Positions 4,260 through 5,242 of a stretch of 5,242 bases of DNA are shown piece by piece. Under the pieces are notes generated by a model. The model was not told the origin of the DNA and searched no databases. It worked only from the letters and a program-made list of their open reading frames with translations. The stretch is from positions 1-5,242 of the forward strand of contig VGTX01000083.1 of the NCBI GenBank assembly GCA_016874315.1. Reading direction: 5' to 3'. The first letter of the stretch is position 1, and each line of letters starts with the position of its first letter. The position numbers and the translations under genes were made by a program. This DNA comes from Gammaproteobacteria bacterium (GTDB lineage Bacteria > Pseudomonadota > Gammaproteobacteria > Berkiellales > Berkiellaceae).

Positions 4260-5242
4260 AACAGTAGAAAACATAGGTATGTGTTTGAATAAGGTATTTT
4301 TGATACGAGCAATGACCTAGGACATATCCAACAGCTTGCAACATCGCAATGTAATATAAAATAGAGGCTCGCGATTCTATGAGAATATTTTTAGTAGATT
4401 CGCACACAAGTATTAATTGAACCGCATAAATTATACATAATGATAGAATCATGAGCGGACTAAAAAATGGGTAATATATTGCTCCATAAGAACAGGTCAA
4501 AGCTGCTATCAAGCTTATAAAGCTTAACGTTTTTAAATCTGAACGAATAAAATCAAAAATCTCGTCATGATGATAGTATTTCCACGCAACAACAGCGCTT
4601 ATTAACAATGGAAAGAATCGAAACAAGGCGGTCAAGCGGTCATATGTGAAATCGAGTTGTTCAGTCCAATGAATATAAATGTGCTCAAAAAAGTAAACCA
4701 TCAGGGCAAGTACCATCACAGCCATCATATTAAAAAACATACTTAAATAAAACGGTGTACTACGAACTTGATGTGCCTTTGTTTGAAAAGAATGTTGAAT
4801 GATTAATCTTTTCAAAGAACGACTTCGAGCGAGCGTATTAGTCCAAATAAAACATCCAATCATCCCAAGTCCAACAAGCTGCAATCCCAACACCCAATAT
4901 TCTAAAGGGAGATGCTCAAAATTAAGAAAATGCTGTACGAGATATTGTGTCCCGATTGCAATAAACGCAACGACTGCAGTCACCCAAGACAAGCCAGGCT
5001 CTTCTGCCCACAACACTGTATGCGCAACACTGATACAGGACATGAGGCCTCCGCCAACACCAAGCATGAGCACTGTCACGGCCATTTGATATTCTTGTAA
5101 ATGAGAGCAGAATAAAAACAGTAACGACCCTGCAATAGTGAGTATTTCTACGAGCATCAGATCGAAAAGAGGCCCAAGCACAATCGAAATCCAGGCATGT
5201 ATTGCACATGAAGCCACGAGGACATGCCATTCGAGGTAGGAA
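4177..5242 (-). CDS. Divergent major facilitator superfamily (MFS) transporter, 5' end outside window
   Basis: An inner-membrane transporter. The frame is open to the right edge; the GTG at 5217 is only an internal valine candidate, because codons before it continue without a stop. Counting from that GTG, about eleven hydrophobic helices are visible: one around residues 1-17, then 23-38, 46-66, 79-97, 107-126, 157-178, 198-212, 230-246, 252-272, 285-303 and 312-333. A basic cytoplasmic loop (129-152, RSRSLKR) falls between the sixth and seventh helices of a standard 12-helix MFS fold, so only helix 1 should be missing. GPLFD (15-19) sits where MFS motif A (G-x3-D-R-x-GR) is expected, but its arginines are absent. 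The GVGGG (53-57) followed by WAEEPG (70-75) resembles helix 4 of the metabolite:H+ symporter (ProP-like) group. Substrate unknown. The family uses proton or gradient coupling, but loss of motif A residues leaves mechanism open. It converges on and overlaps the 145-aa ORF. Confidence 0.78.
   Translation of the reverse strand, partial: SYLEWHVLVASCAIHAWISIVLGPLFDLMLVEILTIAGSLLFLFCSHLQEYQMAVTVLMLGVGGGLMSCISVAHTVLWAEEPGLSWVTAVVAFIAIGTQYLVQHFLNFEHLPLEYWVLGLQLVGLGMIGCFIWTNTLARSRSLKRLIIQHSFQTKAHQVRSTPFYLSMFFNMMAVMVLALMVYFFEHIYIHWTEQLDFTYDRLTALFRFFPLLISAVVAWKYYHHDEIFDFIRSDLKTLSFISLIAALTCSYGAIYYPFFSPLMILSLCIIYAVQLILVCESTKNILIESRASILYYIAMLQAVGYVLGHCSYQKYLIQTHTYVFYCFIALLCLQSLMLLVDKADLLSQNSVGE

Noticed and set aside
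4799..5230. Two plus-strand ORFs (96 and 62 aa) and one minus-strand 102-aa ORF
   Set aside because: All overlap the transporter, whose run of membrane helices identifies the real frame.
5218..5242. LEW motif taken as the LEWYDF-type first helix of ProP-like transporters
   Set aside because: Only about 20 residues separate it from the motif A position, too few for helices 1 and 2. It more likely precedes helix 2, with helix 1 beyond the window edge.

Overview
The window is a gene-dense, moderately AT-rich stretch of bacterial chromosome. It has short intergenic gaps, overlapping genes and mostly weak Shine-Dalgarno sequences. I see no rRNA, tRNA, CRISPR array, transposase or phage gene. Taxonomy cannot be fixed from sequence alone. 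A degenerate type IV pilus/competence cluster, a divergent major-facilitator transporter and a large lineage-specific membrane protein would fit a host-associated or intracellular bacterium (Legionellales-like or Dependentiae-like). This is inference with low confidence.

Left part (about 1-1990, all minus strand): reading leftwards from 1986 there is a small helical hypothetical protein (89 aa), a pseudopilin (137 aa), a compact ComGA/PilB-PilT-type assembly ATPase (276 aa) and the start of a protein that looks like a GspF/PilC/ComGB platform protein, cut by the left edge of the window. Pseudopilin and ATPase overlap by 19 nt. The platform gene begins right after the ATPase stop or overlaps it by 20 nt. 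Together these supply the three core parts of a pilus or pseudopilus assembly machine: fibre subunit, cytoplasmic motor and inner-membrane platform. The likely job is DNA uptake or a short type IV pilus. A plausible sigma70-type promoter lies just before the pseudopilin, with an inverted repeat overlapping its -35 element. A 16-bp-stem hairpin sits inside the 3' end of the 89-aa ORF.

Middle (1987-4259, plus strand): a 181-bp divergent intergenic region precedes a 531-aa membrane-associated protein of unknown function. It has hydrophobic segments near both ends, a large middle domain and a cysteine-free, basic and polar tail ending in a tandem 8-residue repeat. The part before its last membrane segment weakly resembles the end of the eukaryotic-type GIDE (MUL1/SP1) membrane E3-ligase domain. 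That is a hypothesis only, and no RING is present. A 145-aa cysteine-rich hypothetical protein follows 58 nt later.

Right part (4177-5242, minus strand): a 5'-truncated 12-helix MFS transporter, of which helices 2-12 appear to be in the window. Its 3' end overlaps the convergent 145-aa ORF by 83 bp.
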